DNA of 64,000 bases from positions 186,001 through 250,000 of the forward strand of contig JAVKBW010000087.1 in assembly GCA_040222995.1 (NCBI GenBank). The letters are read 5' to 3'. The stretch is from JAVKBW01 sp040222995. Its GTDB lineage: Bacteria; Pseudomonadota; Alphaproteobacteria; UBA8366; Aestuariispiraceae. Below, piece by piece: positions 27,315-35,944 of the stretch. Position 1 is the stretch's first letter. Every line of letters starts with the position of its first letter. The position numbers and the translations under genes are program-made. Under the pieces are notes generated by a model. The model saw only the letters and a list, made by a program, of their open reading frames with translations, had not been told where the DNA came from and did no database searches.

Positions 27315-27968
27315 ATGACCGGCTACGACTACATTCGTGAACCGTCGGCAATCTACGCCGAAAGTTTTGCCCTGTGCCGGGCCGCGACCGACCTGTCGCG
27401 GTTTCCGGTCGACATGTACGCGCTGGTCCTGCGGCTGGTGCATTCGGTCGGCCGGCCGGCTGTCGCGGATAATCTGGTCTGGGACGACGCTGTCGTAACC
27501 GCCGCATCGACGGCGCTGAAATCCGGAAAACCCGTATTGTGCGATGTTCGCATGGTGGCGGACGGCGTTATACGGTCTCGCCTGCCGCTGGGATCGGATG
27601 TTCTGTGCACACTCGGTTTCGGTTCGACCGCCGGCATCGCCTCGCGTCTCGGTACCACAAGATCGGCGGCCGCGGTGGAATTGTGGAAACCCTGGCTGGA
27701 CGGTGCTGTTGTCGCCATCGGGAATGCGCCGACAGCGTTGTTTCACCTGCTGGAGCGGCTCGATGAAGGCTGGCCGAAGCCGGCGGCGATTCTCGGGTTT
27801 CCGGTGGGCTTTGTCGGCGCGGCTGAATCGAAAGCAGCGCTTGTCGAAGCGGCCGCGGCTGATCGGCTGAACATTCCCTACATCACCCTGCAGGGCCGTG
27901 ACGGCGGAAGTGCACTGGCGGCGGCGGCGGTCAATGCGCTGGCCGGAACGGGGTCGGAAGCGGCATGA
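27315..27968 (+). CDS. cobH: precorrin-8X / cobalt-precorrin-8 methylmutase
   Basis: A 217-residue enzyme that moves the C11 methyl to C12, giving (cobalt-)hydrogenobyrinate. The catalytic His43 lies in the RLVHSVG segment, the same number as the catalytic His of Pseudomonas denitrificans CobH. The region from LCDVRMVADGV through NAPTALF is also typical. It overlaps cobL by four bases (ATGA). With CbiD and CbiG present, the substrate is presumably the cobalt form (CbiC reaction). Confidence 0.95.
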   Translation: MTGYDYIREPSAIYAESFALCRAATDLSRFPVDMYALVLRLVHSVGRPAVADNLVWDDAVVTAASTALKSGKPVLCDVRMVADGVIRSRLPLGSDVLCTLGFGSTAGIASRLGTTRSAAAVELWKPWLDGAVVAIGNAPTALFHLLERLDEGWPKPAAILGFPVGFVGAAESKAALVEAAAADRLNIPYITLQGRDGGSALAAAAVNALAGTGSEAA

Positions 27969-29182
27969 CGGAAACGACGAACAGGATCGCTATTATCGGG
28001 ATCGGCGAAGATGGCCTCTCCGGCCTGACGGCATCGGCCCGTGCGCTTGTCGATACGGCAGAGGTGCTGGTCGGCGGTGCCCGACATCTGGCAATGATCG
28101 ACGACACCCACACGGCGGAACGGCTGACATGGCGATCGCCCCTGAAGGATACGGTGGCCGATATTGCGGCCCGGCGCGACAAACGGCTGGTCGTCCTGGC
28201 GACCGGCGATCCGATGAGCTATGGCATCGGCGTGACTTTGGGGCGGGAGTTCGGCCGGGATGCCGTGACGGTTCTGCCGGCGGTCGGGGCCTTCTCGCTG
28301 GCGGCAGCCCGCCTTGGCTGGCCGCTGGAGGATGTCGACCGGATCACCCTGCACGGACGCCCCATGGCGATGCTGGCGGCTTTTGTCAGGCCCGGTGCCA
28401 GACTGCTTGTTCTTTCGGAAGACGGAACGACGCCGGCCCAGGTTGCGGCCCATCTCAGCACCGCTGGATACGGCGGAAGCGAAATCCGGGTGATGGAGCA
28501 TCTCGGCGGCGATGACGAGGCGATCCTGTCCGGCACGGCGGCGGAATGGTCCATCGGCACATGCCGCGATCTCAACACCATCGCTGTCGAATGCATCGCC
28601 GGTCCGGACGCAAGGGTTTTCAGCCGGGCGGCCGGTCTGCCGGATGACGCCTTCGACCATGACGGCCAGATGACGAAACGTGAAGTGCGGGCGGCAACGC
28701 TGGCGGTTCTAGCCCCGCAACCGAATGCGCTGCTGTGGGATGTCGGCGCCGGGGCAGGATCGGTCGCCATTGAATGGATGCGGCTGGGCGGCAAGGCCAT
28801 CGGCATCGAACGGTCCGCCGACAGGATCGCGAAAGCCGCGGCCAACGCATCGGCGCTTGGCGTGCCGACCCTGCGGCTGATTCACGGCGATGCGCCGGAC
28901 GCGCTGGACGGACTGTCGGCGCCGGATGCGGTTTTCATCGGCGGTGGCATCACATCGCCGGGAATGGGGAAACTCTGCTGGAATATGCTGAAGCCGGGCG
29001 GTCGACTGGTGTGCAACGCGGTTACTGCCGAAGGTGAAATGGCGCTTACCCAACTGCATACGGAAATCGGTGGTGCGATGACAAGAATAGCCGTATCACG
29101 CCTTGAACCGGTAGGGCCATATCATGGATGGCGGCCCCTGATGCCGGTCACCCAGTTTCATGCGGTTAAAGGGTACGAGTGA
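27965..29182 (+). CDS. cobL: precorrin-6Y C5,15-methyltransferase (decarboxylating), CbiE-CbiT fusion
   Basis: A 405-residue bifunctional protein. Residues 1-200 are a CbiE-type tetrapyrrole methylase (C5 methylation), with IGIGEDGLSGL at the start and ATGDPMSYGIG near 80. Residues 210-405 are a CbiT-type Rossmann methyltransferase with LLWDVGAGAGSVAIEW near 256-271 (C15 methylation and C12 decarboxylation). Its start overlaps cobH and its stop overlaps the next ATG (TGATG). Confidence 0.95.
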   Translation: MTETTNRIAIIGIGEDGLSGLTASARALVDTAEVLVGGARHLAMIDDTHTAERLTWRSPLKDTVADIAARRDKRLVVLATGDPMSYGIGVTLGREFGRDAVTVLPAVGAFSLAAARLGWPLEDVDRITLHGRPMAMLAAFVRPGARLLVLSEDGTTPAQVAAHLSTAGYGGSEIRVMEHLGGDDEAILSGTAAEWSIGTCRDLNTIAVECIAGPDARVFSRAAGLPDDAFDHDGQMTKREVRAATLAVLAPQPNALLWDVGAGAGSVAIEWMRLGGKAIGIERSADRIAKAAANASALGVPTLRLIHGDAPDALDGLSAPDAVFIGGGITSPGMGKLCWNMLKPGGRLVCNAVTAEGEMALTQLHTEIGGAMTRIAVSRLEPVGPYHGWRPLMPVTQFHAVKGYE

Positions 29183-29526
29183 TGCAAGACCGTCTGTGTT
29201 CTCAATACGAGGATCTGGAATTGTGGCAGGCTTCCGCCGATCTGGCGCTGGCGGTCAAGCAGGCCCTGGGCGATGCGGCTTTTGCCGGGTCGGGCACGAC
29301 GGCGTTGGTGACGGCGGCGGAAATACCGGCGACGCTGGCGACGGCCTATTCATTGCCTGAAGCGGAAATCATCGATCATATCGGCAAGGCGATGGAGAAG
29401 CTCATTCTGCTCGAACATCTTCTGATGCTTCTTGACTGCCACACGGTCGCGCCGGCGCTGGACGCGCTGAAGGCAGAATTCGCGACCTTGCTTGAAGACG
29501 ATTACGGTGACTTCGACGATGACTAG
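29182..29526 (+). CDS. small four-helix-bundle-like protein inside the cob operon
   Basis: A 114-residue helical, acidic protein embedded between cobL (one-base overlap, TGATG) and cobI (eight-base overlap). The start YEDLELWQASADLALAVK resembles the F-x-D-L-x-V-W-Q-x-A opening of the 23S rRNA intervening-sequence/four-helix bundle family. The second half, DHIGKAMEKLILLEHLLMLLDC, has the family's late helices. The middle is strongly diverged and the C-terminus is Asp/Glu-rich. It is not a known cobalamin enzyme. Overlaps on both sides mean it is translated with the pathway. Possible scaffold or regulator; function unknown. Confidence 0.75.
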   Translation: MQDRLCSQYEDLELWQASADLALAVKQALGDAAFAGSGTTALVTAAEIPATLATAYSLPEAEIIDHIGKAMEKLILLEHLLMLLDCHTVAPALDALKAEFATLLEDDYGDFDDD

Positions 29527-30235
29527 GGGAACCGCCTACGGGATCGGGGTGGGACCCGGCGATCCGGAATTGCTGACGCTGAAGGCGTACCGCCTGATCC
29601 GTGACTGCCCGGTTCTGGCATGGCCGGCAACGCTGGACGATGAATCGACCGCCAGAGCGATAGCCGAACCGCATATTCCGGACGACCGGATCGAAATTCC
29701 GATCCGCATGCCGATGGTGGAATCGCGGTTTCCGGCGCAGGATGTTTACGATCAGGCGGCTATTGAAATCGGCAGTCATCTGTCGGCCGGAAGGGATGTC
29801 GCGGTGCTGTGCGAGGGCGACCCGTTTTTCTACGGATCGTTCATGTATCTGTTCGCCCGGCTGTCGGAAAACCATCAGGTTGAAGTCGTGCCCGGTGTCA
29901 GCAGCCTGACGGCGGTGCCGGCCGCTCTGGGCGTGCCGCTGGCGTCGCGCAATGACGTGCTGACGGTGCTGCCCGGCCCGCTCGAGGAGGACGTTTTGAC
30001 CGAACGGCTGCGCGACTGCGAGGCGGCGGCGATCATCAAGGTCGGAAGGCATCTGCCGAAAATCCGCCGGGTGCTTGAAAGTCTGGGTCTTCTGGATCAT
30101 GCCCGCTATGTTCAGCATGCAACGATGGAGAAACAGGTGGTCGAACCTCTGGCGAATATGCCGGCCGATATGAAAGCGCCGTATTTTTCCATGGTCATCG
30201 TGCATCGGCGTGGTGAAGCGTGGCGGCTGTCATGA
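29519..30235 (+). CDS. cobI: (cobalt-)precorrin-2 C20-methyltransferase
   Basis: A 238-residue tetrapyrrole methylase. It has GIGVGPGDPELLTLKA at the N-terminus, the SAM-binding CEGDPFFYGS segment near residue 96, and VVPGVSSLTAVPAALGVPL near 125. It methylates C20 of (cobalt-)factor II/precorrin-2. The ATG at 29519 gives the usual N-terminus; an upstream ATG at 29492 lies further inside the small helical gene. It overlaps the cbiG-cobJ gene by four bases. It would be called CbiL in the early-cobalt route. Confidence 0.94.
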   Translation: MTRGTAYGIGVGPGDPELLTLKAYRLIRDCPVLAWPATLDDESTARAIAEPHIPDDRIEIPIRMPMVESRFPAQDVYDQAAIEIGSHLSAGRDVAVLCEGDPFFYGSFMYLFARLSENHQVEVVPGVSSLTAVPAALGVPLASRNDVLTVLPGPLEEDVLTERLRDCEAAAIIKVGRHLPKIRRVLESLGLLDHARYVQHATMEKQVVEPLANMPADMKAPYFSMVIVHRRGEAWRLS

Positions 30236-32031
30236 CCGCTATTATTGCTCTGACCGCCGAAGGATCGGCCCTTGCGAAGCGTCTGCAGGAAGTTATTCCC
30301 GGCGCTGTGACTTTCGGAAAGACCGGCCGCGCCGACGGTTTGGATCAGGCATTCGATGATGTGCAGGCCCTGATGCAGGCAAAGTATCTGGAAGGAACGC
30401 CGGTTGTTGCGATCATGGCGGCGGCGATACCGGTGCGGCTTCTGGCGCTGTTGCTGGGCGATAAATTCAATGAACCACCGGTGATCGCGATCTCGCAGGA
30501 TGGCGCGAGCGTGGTGCCGCTGCTGGGCGGTCATCGCGGTGCGAACCGTCTGGCAATGAAGATTGCAGCCGCAACGGGCGGCCATGCTGCCGTTACGACC
30601 GCCGGCGATATCGATCTCGGTTTCGCGCTGGACGATCCGCCGTCGGGCTGGGTCGTCGCCAATCCTGAAATGATAAAGCCGGTCACGGCAGCGTTGCTGG
30701 CGGGCGAAAAGGTTGCGCTGAAACATAAGGCCGGACCGGGCGACTGGCCGCCGCCGGAGCGGTTCTCGGACGGCGGCGAACAAGCCGTTCTGATAACGGA
30801 TCGCCTGAACGCGATTCCGCCGGCAACCCTGGTGCTGCATCCGCCGGTTCTTACGGTCGGTGTCGGCTGCGAACGCGGTATCCCGGCTGCCGAAGGCGTT
30901 GCGGCGGTCCAGCAGGTTCTGACGGCGCAGGGATATGCGTCCTCGTCCGTGGTTGCGGTCGGATCGGTCGATCTGAAAGTGGATGAGCCGGCGGTGCTGG
31001 CGGCGGCGCGGTCACTCGGCTGCGATGCCCGCTTCTTTACGGTGGACGCTCTGGAAGCCGAAACGCCACGGCTTAAGAACCCGTCTGACGTGGTGCTGCA
31101 GGAAATCGGCTGTCATGGCGTGGCGGAGGCAGCGGCGCTTGCTCTTGCGGGGCCGGACGCTGTGCTCGCTGTTGAAAAGCAGCGTATCGGCAAGGTCACC
31201 GTCGCCATCGCGAAAGCGCCTCGCATCGAAGCCGCGGCATCGGGCAGGGCAAGTGGCAGGCTTTTTGTTGTCGGTACCGGCCCGGGTCAGGCCGCCTGGC
31301 GGACAGGCGAAAGCGTGAAAGCCCTGAAAGCGGCGGATACGGTGGTCGGCTATGGCCTGTATCTCGATCTTGTCAGCGATCTGATCGCCGGCAAGGAGCG
31401 CCTTGAATCGCCGCTGGGGGCAGAGGAGGACAGGGTGCGGCTGGCGCTTGAAGCGGCGGCGACCGGCAAGACCGTGGCGCTGGTCTGTTCAGGCGACCCC
31501 GGTATTTACGCGCTCGCCACGCTGGTATTCGAAGTGCTCGAAAAATCAGATGACCGCGCCGTGCGGGGCGTCGAAGTTTCTGTCTGCCCCGGTGTGTCGG
31601 CTTTTCAGGCGGCCTCGGCCAGGCTCGGCGCGCCGATGGGGCACGATTTCTGCCTGATCTCGCTGTCGGATCTGCTGACGCCGCGCGAGGCTATTCTGAA
31701 ACGGCTGGATGCGGCGGCTGAAGCCGATTTCGTAACCGCCTTCTACAACCCGCAGAGCCTGCGCCGCCGCTCTCTTCTGGGCGAGGCGCGCGACAGGATC
31801 GCCAGGCATCGGCCGGCGGATACACCCGTCGCCATCGCCCGGTCGCTCGGCAGGCCGGAAGAGTATGTCGAGATTACGACAATCGGGGAATTTGATACGG
31901 AAAGCGTCGACATGCTGTCGCTGGTGGTGATCGGCAATTCCGAAACGCGGCGCGTTGATGTAGCGGGTCGAACTTTTGTCTATACACCGCGCGGCTATGC
32001 CCAGAAGTCGGCGAAAAAGGGGGCTGCATGA
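30232..32031 (+). CDS. CbiG-CobJ fusion: cobalt-precorrin-5A hydrolase and precorrin-3B C17-methyltransferase
   Basis: A 599-residue fusion. Residues 1-330 are CbiG: an N-terminal domain with MAAAIPVRLLALLLGDK and PVIAISQDGASVVPLLGGHRGAN, and a C-terminal lobe with GVGCERGIPA. It opens the ring-A lactone and releases acetaldehyde. Residues 340-595 are CobJ/CbiH, the ring-contracting methylase, with VVGTGPGQAAWRT and CSGDPGIYALA. The presence of CbiG is a hallmark of the cobalt-early pathway. The start at 30232 overlaps cobI (ATGA), and the end overlaps cobM by four bases. Confidence 0.95.
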   Translation: MTAIIALTAEGSALAKRLQEVIPGAVTFGKTGRADGLDQAFDDVQALMQAKYLEGTPVVAIMAAAIPVRLLALLLGDKFNEPPVIAISQDGASVVPLLGGHRGANRLAMKIAAATGGHAAVTTAGDIDLGFALDDPPSGWVVANPEMIKPVTAALLAGEKVALKHKAGPGDWPPPERFSDGGEQAVLITDRLNAIPPATLVLHPPVLTVGVGCERGIPAAEGVAAVQQVLTAQGYASSSVVAVGSVDLKVDEPAVLAAARSLGCDARFFTVDALEAETPRLKNPSDVVLQEIGCHGVAEAAALALAGPDAVLAVEKQRIGKVTVAIAKAPRIEAAASGRASGRLFVVGTGPGQAAWRTGESVKALKAADTVVGYGLYLDLVSDLIAGKERLESPLGAEEDRVRLALEAAATGKTVALVCSGDPGIYALATLVFEVLEKSDDRAVRGVEVSVCPGVSAFQAASARLGAPMGHDFCLISLSDLLTPREAILKRLDAAAEADFVTAFYNPQSLRRRSLLGEARDRIARHRPADTPVAIARSLGRPEEYVEITTIGEFDTESVDMLSLVVIGNSETRRVDVAGRTFVYTPRGYAQKSAKKGAA

Positions 32032-32792
32032 AAGTATTCTTTATCGGCGCGGGGCCGGGCGCGCCCGATCTGATTACGGTGCGTGGGTTAAAGATCATCC
32101 AGTCTTGCCCGGTCTGTCTCTATGCCGGGTCTCTGGTGCCGGAAGCGGTTGTAGCGGAAGCGCCCGAAGGCGCGCGGGTGATCGATACCGCGCCGATGCA
32201 TCTGGATGAGATCATGGCTGAAATCGAAGCGGCGCGCGACCGCGATGAGGACGTCACCCGGGTGCATTCCGGCGACCCGTCGCTATATGGCGCGATTGCG
32301 GAACAGATCCGCCGTCTCGACACACTTGGTATCGACTACGAGATCACGCCCGGCGTTTCCGCCTATGCGGCGGCGGCGGCGCTTTTGAAGACCGAACTGA
32401 CGCTGCCGGAAATCGCCCAGACGATCATCCTGACGCGTACCGCCGTTCGTGCCTCGGGCATGCCGGAAGGCGAAGACCTGGATACGCTCGGCCGCACGGG
32501 TGCGACTCTGGCAATCCATCTTTCGATCAACAATCTGGCGAAAGTGGTGCGCGAACTGACCCCGCATTACGGCGAAGACTGTCCGGTGGCGATCGTCTAT
32601 CGCGCGACATGGCCGGATGAACTGGTCATCACCGGAACCCTGGGCGATATCAGGCCGAAGGCGAAAGCCGCGAAGATCACGCGGACGGCGCTTATTCTGG
32701 TTGGCCGGGTGCTGGGCGAAGGGGTGGCGTTCAAGGACAGCCGTCTCTATGCGGCCGACCATACCCATGTGCTGCGGGAAAAAGCTGTCTAG
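32028..32792 (+). CDS. cobM: (cobalt-)precorrin-4 C11-methyltransferase
   Basis: A 254-residue tetrapyrrole methylase. It has FIGAGPGAPDLITVRGL at the start, HSGDPSLYGAIAEQ near residue 82, and TPGVSAYAAAAALL near 105. It methylates C11, the step before CbiG acts. It is the last gene of the first cob unit; the stop at 32790-32792 is followed by about 200 bases without another plus-strand gene. Confidence 0.95.
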   Translation: MKVFFIGAGPGAPDLITVRGLKIIQSCPVCLYAGSLVPEAVVAEAPEGARVIDTAPMHLDEIMAEIEAARDRDEDVTRVHSGDPSLYGAIAEQIRRLDTLGIDYEITPGVSAYAAAAALLKTELTLPEIAQTIILTRTAVRASGMPEGEDLDTLGRTGATLAIHLSINNLAKVVRELTPHYGEDCPVAIVYRATWPDELVITGTLGDIRPKAKAAKITRTALILVGRVLGEGVAFKDSRLYAADHTHVLREKAV

Positions 32793-32994
32793 TGATTTGC
32801 CTGAATAGGCTCCGGCCCGCGCCATCACCCGGTTTCGCATCGTGGTTGTGCAAAAGGGGTCAGGGCGTGGGTCGCAGCCGGTCTTTCGTGTTTTGTGTGC
32901 AGGCCCCGGGCCAACTCTTTCCGGCATATGCTTGAACGGCAAATACAAGCAAGTTTTGAAAGAGCGGCCCGGAACCGGAGCCGCCGGTTCGCCT
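32793..32994. other. intergenic region after cobM
   Basis: No convincing gene. It contains a GGCCCCGGGCC palindrome near 32898-32908 and a hairpin GAACCGG/CCGGTTC (32972-32978 with 32984-32990) that lies just past the stop of the minus-strand small gene and may end its transcript. No clear T-run terminator for cobM was found. Confidence 0.4.
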
Positions 32995-33138
32995 TTAGAA
33001 GAGCGATACCAGCATTGTCGCGAAGCCTGTCGCGGCTTCGGTGGCGATAAGCGCAGCGCCGAGAACCATGCCTGAAATCAAACCGATCAGAACGTTCCGC
33101 GCCGTATTCGGTGAGTCTTCTGTCTGGGTTGTTACCAT
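32995..33138 (-). CDS. 47-aa single-span membrane protein
   Basis: A short gene of 48 codons whose product has a polar N-terminus (MVTTQTEDSPNTARN) and one long hydrophobic segment from about residue 16 to 46 (VLIGLISGMVLGAALIATEA onward). The ribosome binding site GAGGAGG lies eight bases before the ATG and is among the best in the window. Upstream are a -10-like TAATCT (33167-33172) and a perfect CRP-type palindrome (33194-33209). These signals argue for a real, regulated gene despite its size. I recognise no family. Candidate roles are a small subunit or regulator of a membrane complex. Confidence 0.7.
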   Translation of the reverse strand: MVTTQTEDSPNTARNVLIGLISGMVLGAALIATEAATGFATMLVSLF

Positions 33139-33166
33139 GATCGTCGCCTCCTCAATCTCTAATGTC

Positions 33167-33209
33167 AGATTACAAATGCCCGACGTTTTCGTCTGTGACT
33201 GGTGTCACA
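33167..33209 (-). promoter_or_regulatory. CRP-family binding site and -10 box for the 47-aa protein gene
   Basis: TGTGACACCAGTCACA (minus strand, 33209-33194) is a perfect TGTGA-N6-TCACA palindrome. A TAATCT hexamer lies at 33172-33167. If transcription starts about seven bases further on (near 33160), the site is centred at about -41.5, the position used by class II CRP/FNR activators. Confidence 0.7.
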
Positions 33210-33302
33210 TAGACGCGATTTAAGGCGAATTTTAGGAAATTTGGCGCTGGGTCGCGGCGTAAGATGTTGATTCAGGGGCAGAAAAAATTTGTGGTTATTC
33301 TG

Positions 33303-33944
33303 CTAAACAGGATGAAGATAGCTTTCCCAGAGATCGGCGCTGACGGAATCGCGGGTATTCGACGTGCCGCCCCAGAGCGATTCAGCAGTAAAGACGACGC
33401 GGTACAGCGGTTGCCCGATACGTTCGCCTTCGGCGCTGCGGTCCGGAAAGACATGCCATCCGCACCCGGCTTCAACGGTGCCGGTGCGGCCACGCAGATA
33501 GCCGGGCACCCGGGTATGGCCGGCCGGATGGTCGAGCGTCACCGTCACCCGGTCGCCGGCTGAAAATTTCGACTGTGCTTCCTCGGGCATTGCCGATGGG
33601 CCGCCCTTGCGCAGGGTGGATGCGACGCGGTCGGCGGTCAGCTTTCGGTCTTTCAGCTCTGTTGGCGGATCGCCTGCGGAAAGAACGCCATTTTCCGCCA
33701 ATAGCTTTTCCAGTCCGACAAGCCAGTTTTCGTAATAGCTGTTGCGAAGATAGTCGGCGGGGTGCTGCCGTTCGCGCGCATGGCGAGAGGCGTCCAGCGA
33801 CCACAAGCCCAGCGAACCGCAGGAAAGTGTCAGCCAGAAGACCGCTTTTTCCCAATCGGCATGAAAAACGGGTTCGGTGGATTCCGGTTCCGGATCGACC
33901 GGTCCGAGACCGTCCATACCGCCAAGATCGTGTCCGCCCTGCAT
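33303..33944 (-). CDS. nitrile hydratase beta-subunit homologue (orphan)
   Basis: A 213-residue protein with the full nitrile hydratase beta layout. The opening is MQGGHDLGGMDGLGPV and the FHADWE segment is near residue 28. Helical YLRNSYYENWLVGLEKLL follows, and the C-terminal barrel has GHTRVPGYLRGRTGTV and ESLWGG. In true enzymes this subunit pairs with an alpha subunit that holds Co or Fe in a CTLCSC-type claw. No alpha subunit or activator is in this window. It lies 16 bases after the MFS pump gene at the end of the cobA-cobB strand. It could pair with a distant alpha or have another role. Confidence 0.88.
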   Translation of the reverse strand: MQGGHDLGGMDGLGPVDPEPESTEPVFHADWEKAVFWLTLSCGSLGLWSLDASRHARERQHPADYLRNSYYENWLVGLEKLLAENGVLSAGDPPTELKDRKLTADRVASTLRKGGPSAMPEEAQSKFSAGDRVTVTLDHPAGHTRVPGYLRGRTGTVEAGCGWHVFPDRSAEGERIGQPLYRVVFTAESLWGGTSNTRDSVSADLWESYLHPV

Positions 33945-33960
33945 CTCTTCCCGCTTTCCG

Positions 33961-35160
33961 CTATTCTTCTTCCCTCAGGCGAAAACAGAATGCAACGGCA
34001 AGCAACCCCATTGCCGCGATTCCGATCGCCATCGGCAGTGCCGACCGATCATACATCTCCGTGACGGCAATCCCAACCACCGCCGCCATGGCGAACTGGG
34101 AAAACCCCTGAAACGCCGTCGCCGCGCCGGCCCGTTCCGGAAACGGCGCCATCAAGCCGGCCAACGCATTCGGCATCATGATGCCCAGACCGATCATGTA
34201 AAGAACCATCAGCGGCAGGACGGTTGCGACGGACCCGAACCCGGCAAGTTCAACACCCGTCATTGCCACGCCTGCAACCAGATTGAGGAACGCGCCGAGA
34301 CGGGTCATCGGCGCGACCCCGAAACGCCGCACCAACCGTCCGCCGAACTGGGTTCCCGCCATGTAGCCGACAACGATGGCGGCGAAACAGAAACCGTAGA
34401 TTTCCGGCTTCACGCCGAAGGCATCGATGAAAACCAGCGGCGATGCGCTGATGAAACAGAAAAGGCCGCAATAACTGAAGGCGCCGGCGAACGCATAGGC
34501 CCGATAGGTTGGATGGGCCAGAAAATCGCCGAAATTTCTAAAGATGCGTTTCGGTCTGGTCGCATCCGGCGTCATATGACGGTTTGTCTCCGGCAGTTTC
34601 AGCCAGATACCCGCAAGAGCAATTCCGCCGAACAGGGTCAGTACCAGAAAATTCGCCCGCCAGCCGAACCAGCCTTCCAGGAAGCCGCCCAGCACCGGGC
34701 CGGCCGCGGGCGCCAAGGCCATCGCCGTCGCCACATAGGCGAGAACACGCGCGCCTTCTACCCGTCCGTAGACATCGCGGATCGCCGCTCGTCCGATCAC
34801 CGGCCCGGCGCACCCGCCCAATGCCTGGAAAAACCGCGCGACGATCAGAATTTCGATTGTCGGCGCGATCCAGCAGGCAAGCGAGGCCGTCGTATAGATC
34901 GCCAGCCCCGTCAATAGAGCAGGGCGTCTGCCGAACCGGTCTGACAGCGGCCCGTAGAAAAGCTGGCTGACACCGAAAGCGATCAGGAACACGCTGAGGG
35001 TTAGTTGAACGGTAACGGCATCCGTCCCGAAGGAAGACCCGATCGATGGCAGGGACGGCAGATACAGATCCGTCGATATCGGCCCCAGGGCGACCGCCAT
35101 CGTGATGAAGGCGATGGCAATGCCGAGGCGGATCGGGGTGTCAGACGGCGACGGAGTCAT
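33961..35160 (-). CDS. Bcr/CflA family MFS drug-resistance transporter
   Basis: A 399-residue permease with twelve predicted TMs. Motif A is FYGPLSDRFGRRPALLTGL between TM2 and TM3. The drug:proton antiporter-type segment ARFFQALGGCAGPVIGRAAIRD lies in TM4. Bcr/CflA members export bicyclomycin, chloramphenicol, sulfonamides or peptides; the substrate here is unknown. The start overlaps the protease gene end by 20 bases, so they are cotranscribed. Confidence 0.92.
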   Translation of the reverse strand: MTPSPSDTPIRLGIAIAFITMAVALGPISTDLYLPSLPSIGSSFGTDAVTVQLTLSVFLIAFGVSQLFYGPLSDRFGRRPALLTGLAIYTTASLACWIAPTIEILIVARFFQALGGCAGPVIGRAAIRDVYGRVEGARVLAYVATAMALAPAAGPVLGGFLEGWFGWRANFLVLTLFGGIALAGIWLKLPETNRHMTPDATRPKRIFRNFGDFLAHPTYRAYAFAGAFSYCGLFCFISASPLVFIDAFGVKPEIYGFCFAAIVVGYMAGTQFGGRLVRRFGVAPMTRLGAFLNLVAGVAMTGVELAGFGSVATVLPLMVLYMIGLGIMMPNALAGLMAPFPERAGAATAFQGFSQFAMAAVVGIAVTEMYDRSALPMAIGIAAMGLLAVAFCFRLREEE

Positions 35161-35944
35161 CGCTCCCGATCCGGTGCAGCCCCGCGCCGTTCCCGCGTAG
35201 CCAGGTGCGGCCGGTTTCGGGGTGGTCGGTCAATGCCGCAACCTGCCGCCAGAAGGCCGCCGAATGGTCCATGTAAACCAGATGCGCGACTTCATGGGCG
35301 ACGACGTAATCTGCGACAAAGGCCGGGGCGCAGATCAGCCGCCAGTTGAAATTCAGATCGCCGTTGGAACTGCAGCTTCCCCAGCGGCTGGTCTGGTCGC
35401 GGATCGAGATACGACCCGGCCTTTTGCCAATCAGTCCGGCCTTGGCCGTGACGAGGGTTCGGAATTCCCGCCGCGCTTCTTTCTTCAGGGCATCCCTGAC
35501 GCGCCGCGCGAGATGCGGTTCGTCGCCGCCGACCCGCAACCGGTTACCGTCGATCCGGGCATGGCCGCGCCGGTTTGCATCATGGTCGATGACAAGCTCT
35601 GTATCCTGGAAGGGAATAACCGCGCCGGGTGCGAAGGGAACGGGCGCGGGCCGTCCTGCGGCGGTTTCAGACAGCCAGCCGCGGTGCCGCTCAACGAAAT
35701 TCATGCCGTCGCGCAGGGGCATCCATTGCGGCAGGGTCAGGATCGCCCCGTTGCCGCGCGGGTCCATGCGGATGCTGACGCGCCGCGCCTGCGGATGCCG
35801 GCGCACGGCAACCGGCAGCGCGCCGCCCGGCAGCGTTATCGTGAAACCGGTTTTCGGATCCGCTTCGGCCATGGCATTTCTTTTCCACGGATTCGCCAGC
35901 AGATGCCAAAACCTATCGACGGGTTTTCTGGCTGTTTCGTTCAT
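35141..35944 (-). CDS. YgjP-like (DUF45) zinc metallopeptidase
   Basis: A 267-residue protein. The C-terminal DUF45 domain contains the zinc motif VVAHEVAHLVYMDHSAAFW (HExxH near residue 205), preceded by RWGSCSSNGDLNFNWRL. The N-terminal 100 residues give the strand-rich part of the family. Homologues are described as SprT/WLM-related peptidases. The first 35 residues may be extra; an internal Met (near residue 25) is an alternative start. It overlaps the UPF0260 gene by 32 bases and the MFS gene by 20. Confidence 0.9.
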   Translation of the reverse strand: MNETARKPVDRFWHLLANPWKRNAMAEADPKTGFTITLPGGALPVAVRRHPQARRVSIRMDPRGNGAILTLPQWMPLRDGMNFVERHRGWLSETAAGRPAPVPFAPGAVIPFQDTELVIDHDANRRGHARIDGNRLRVGGDEPHLARRVRDALKKEARREFRTLVTAKAGLIGKRPGRISIRDQTSRWGSCSSNGDLNFNWRLICAPAFVADYVVAHEVAHLVYMDHSAAFWRQVAALTDHPETGRTWLRGNGAGLHRIGSDDSVAV

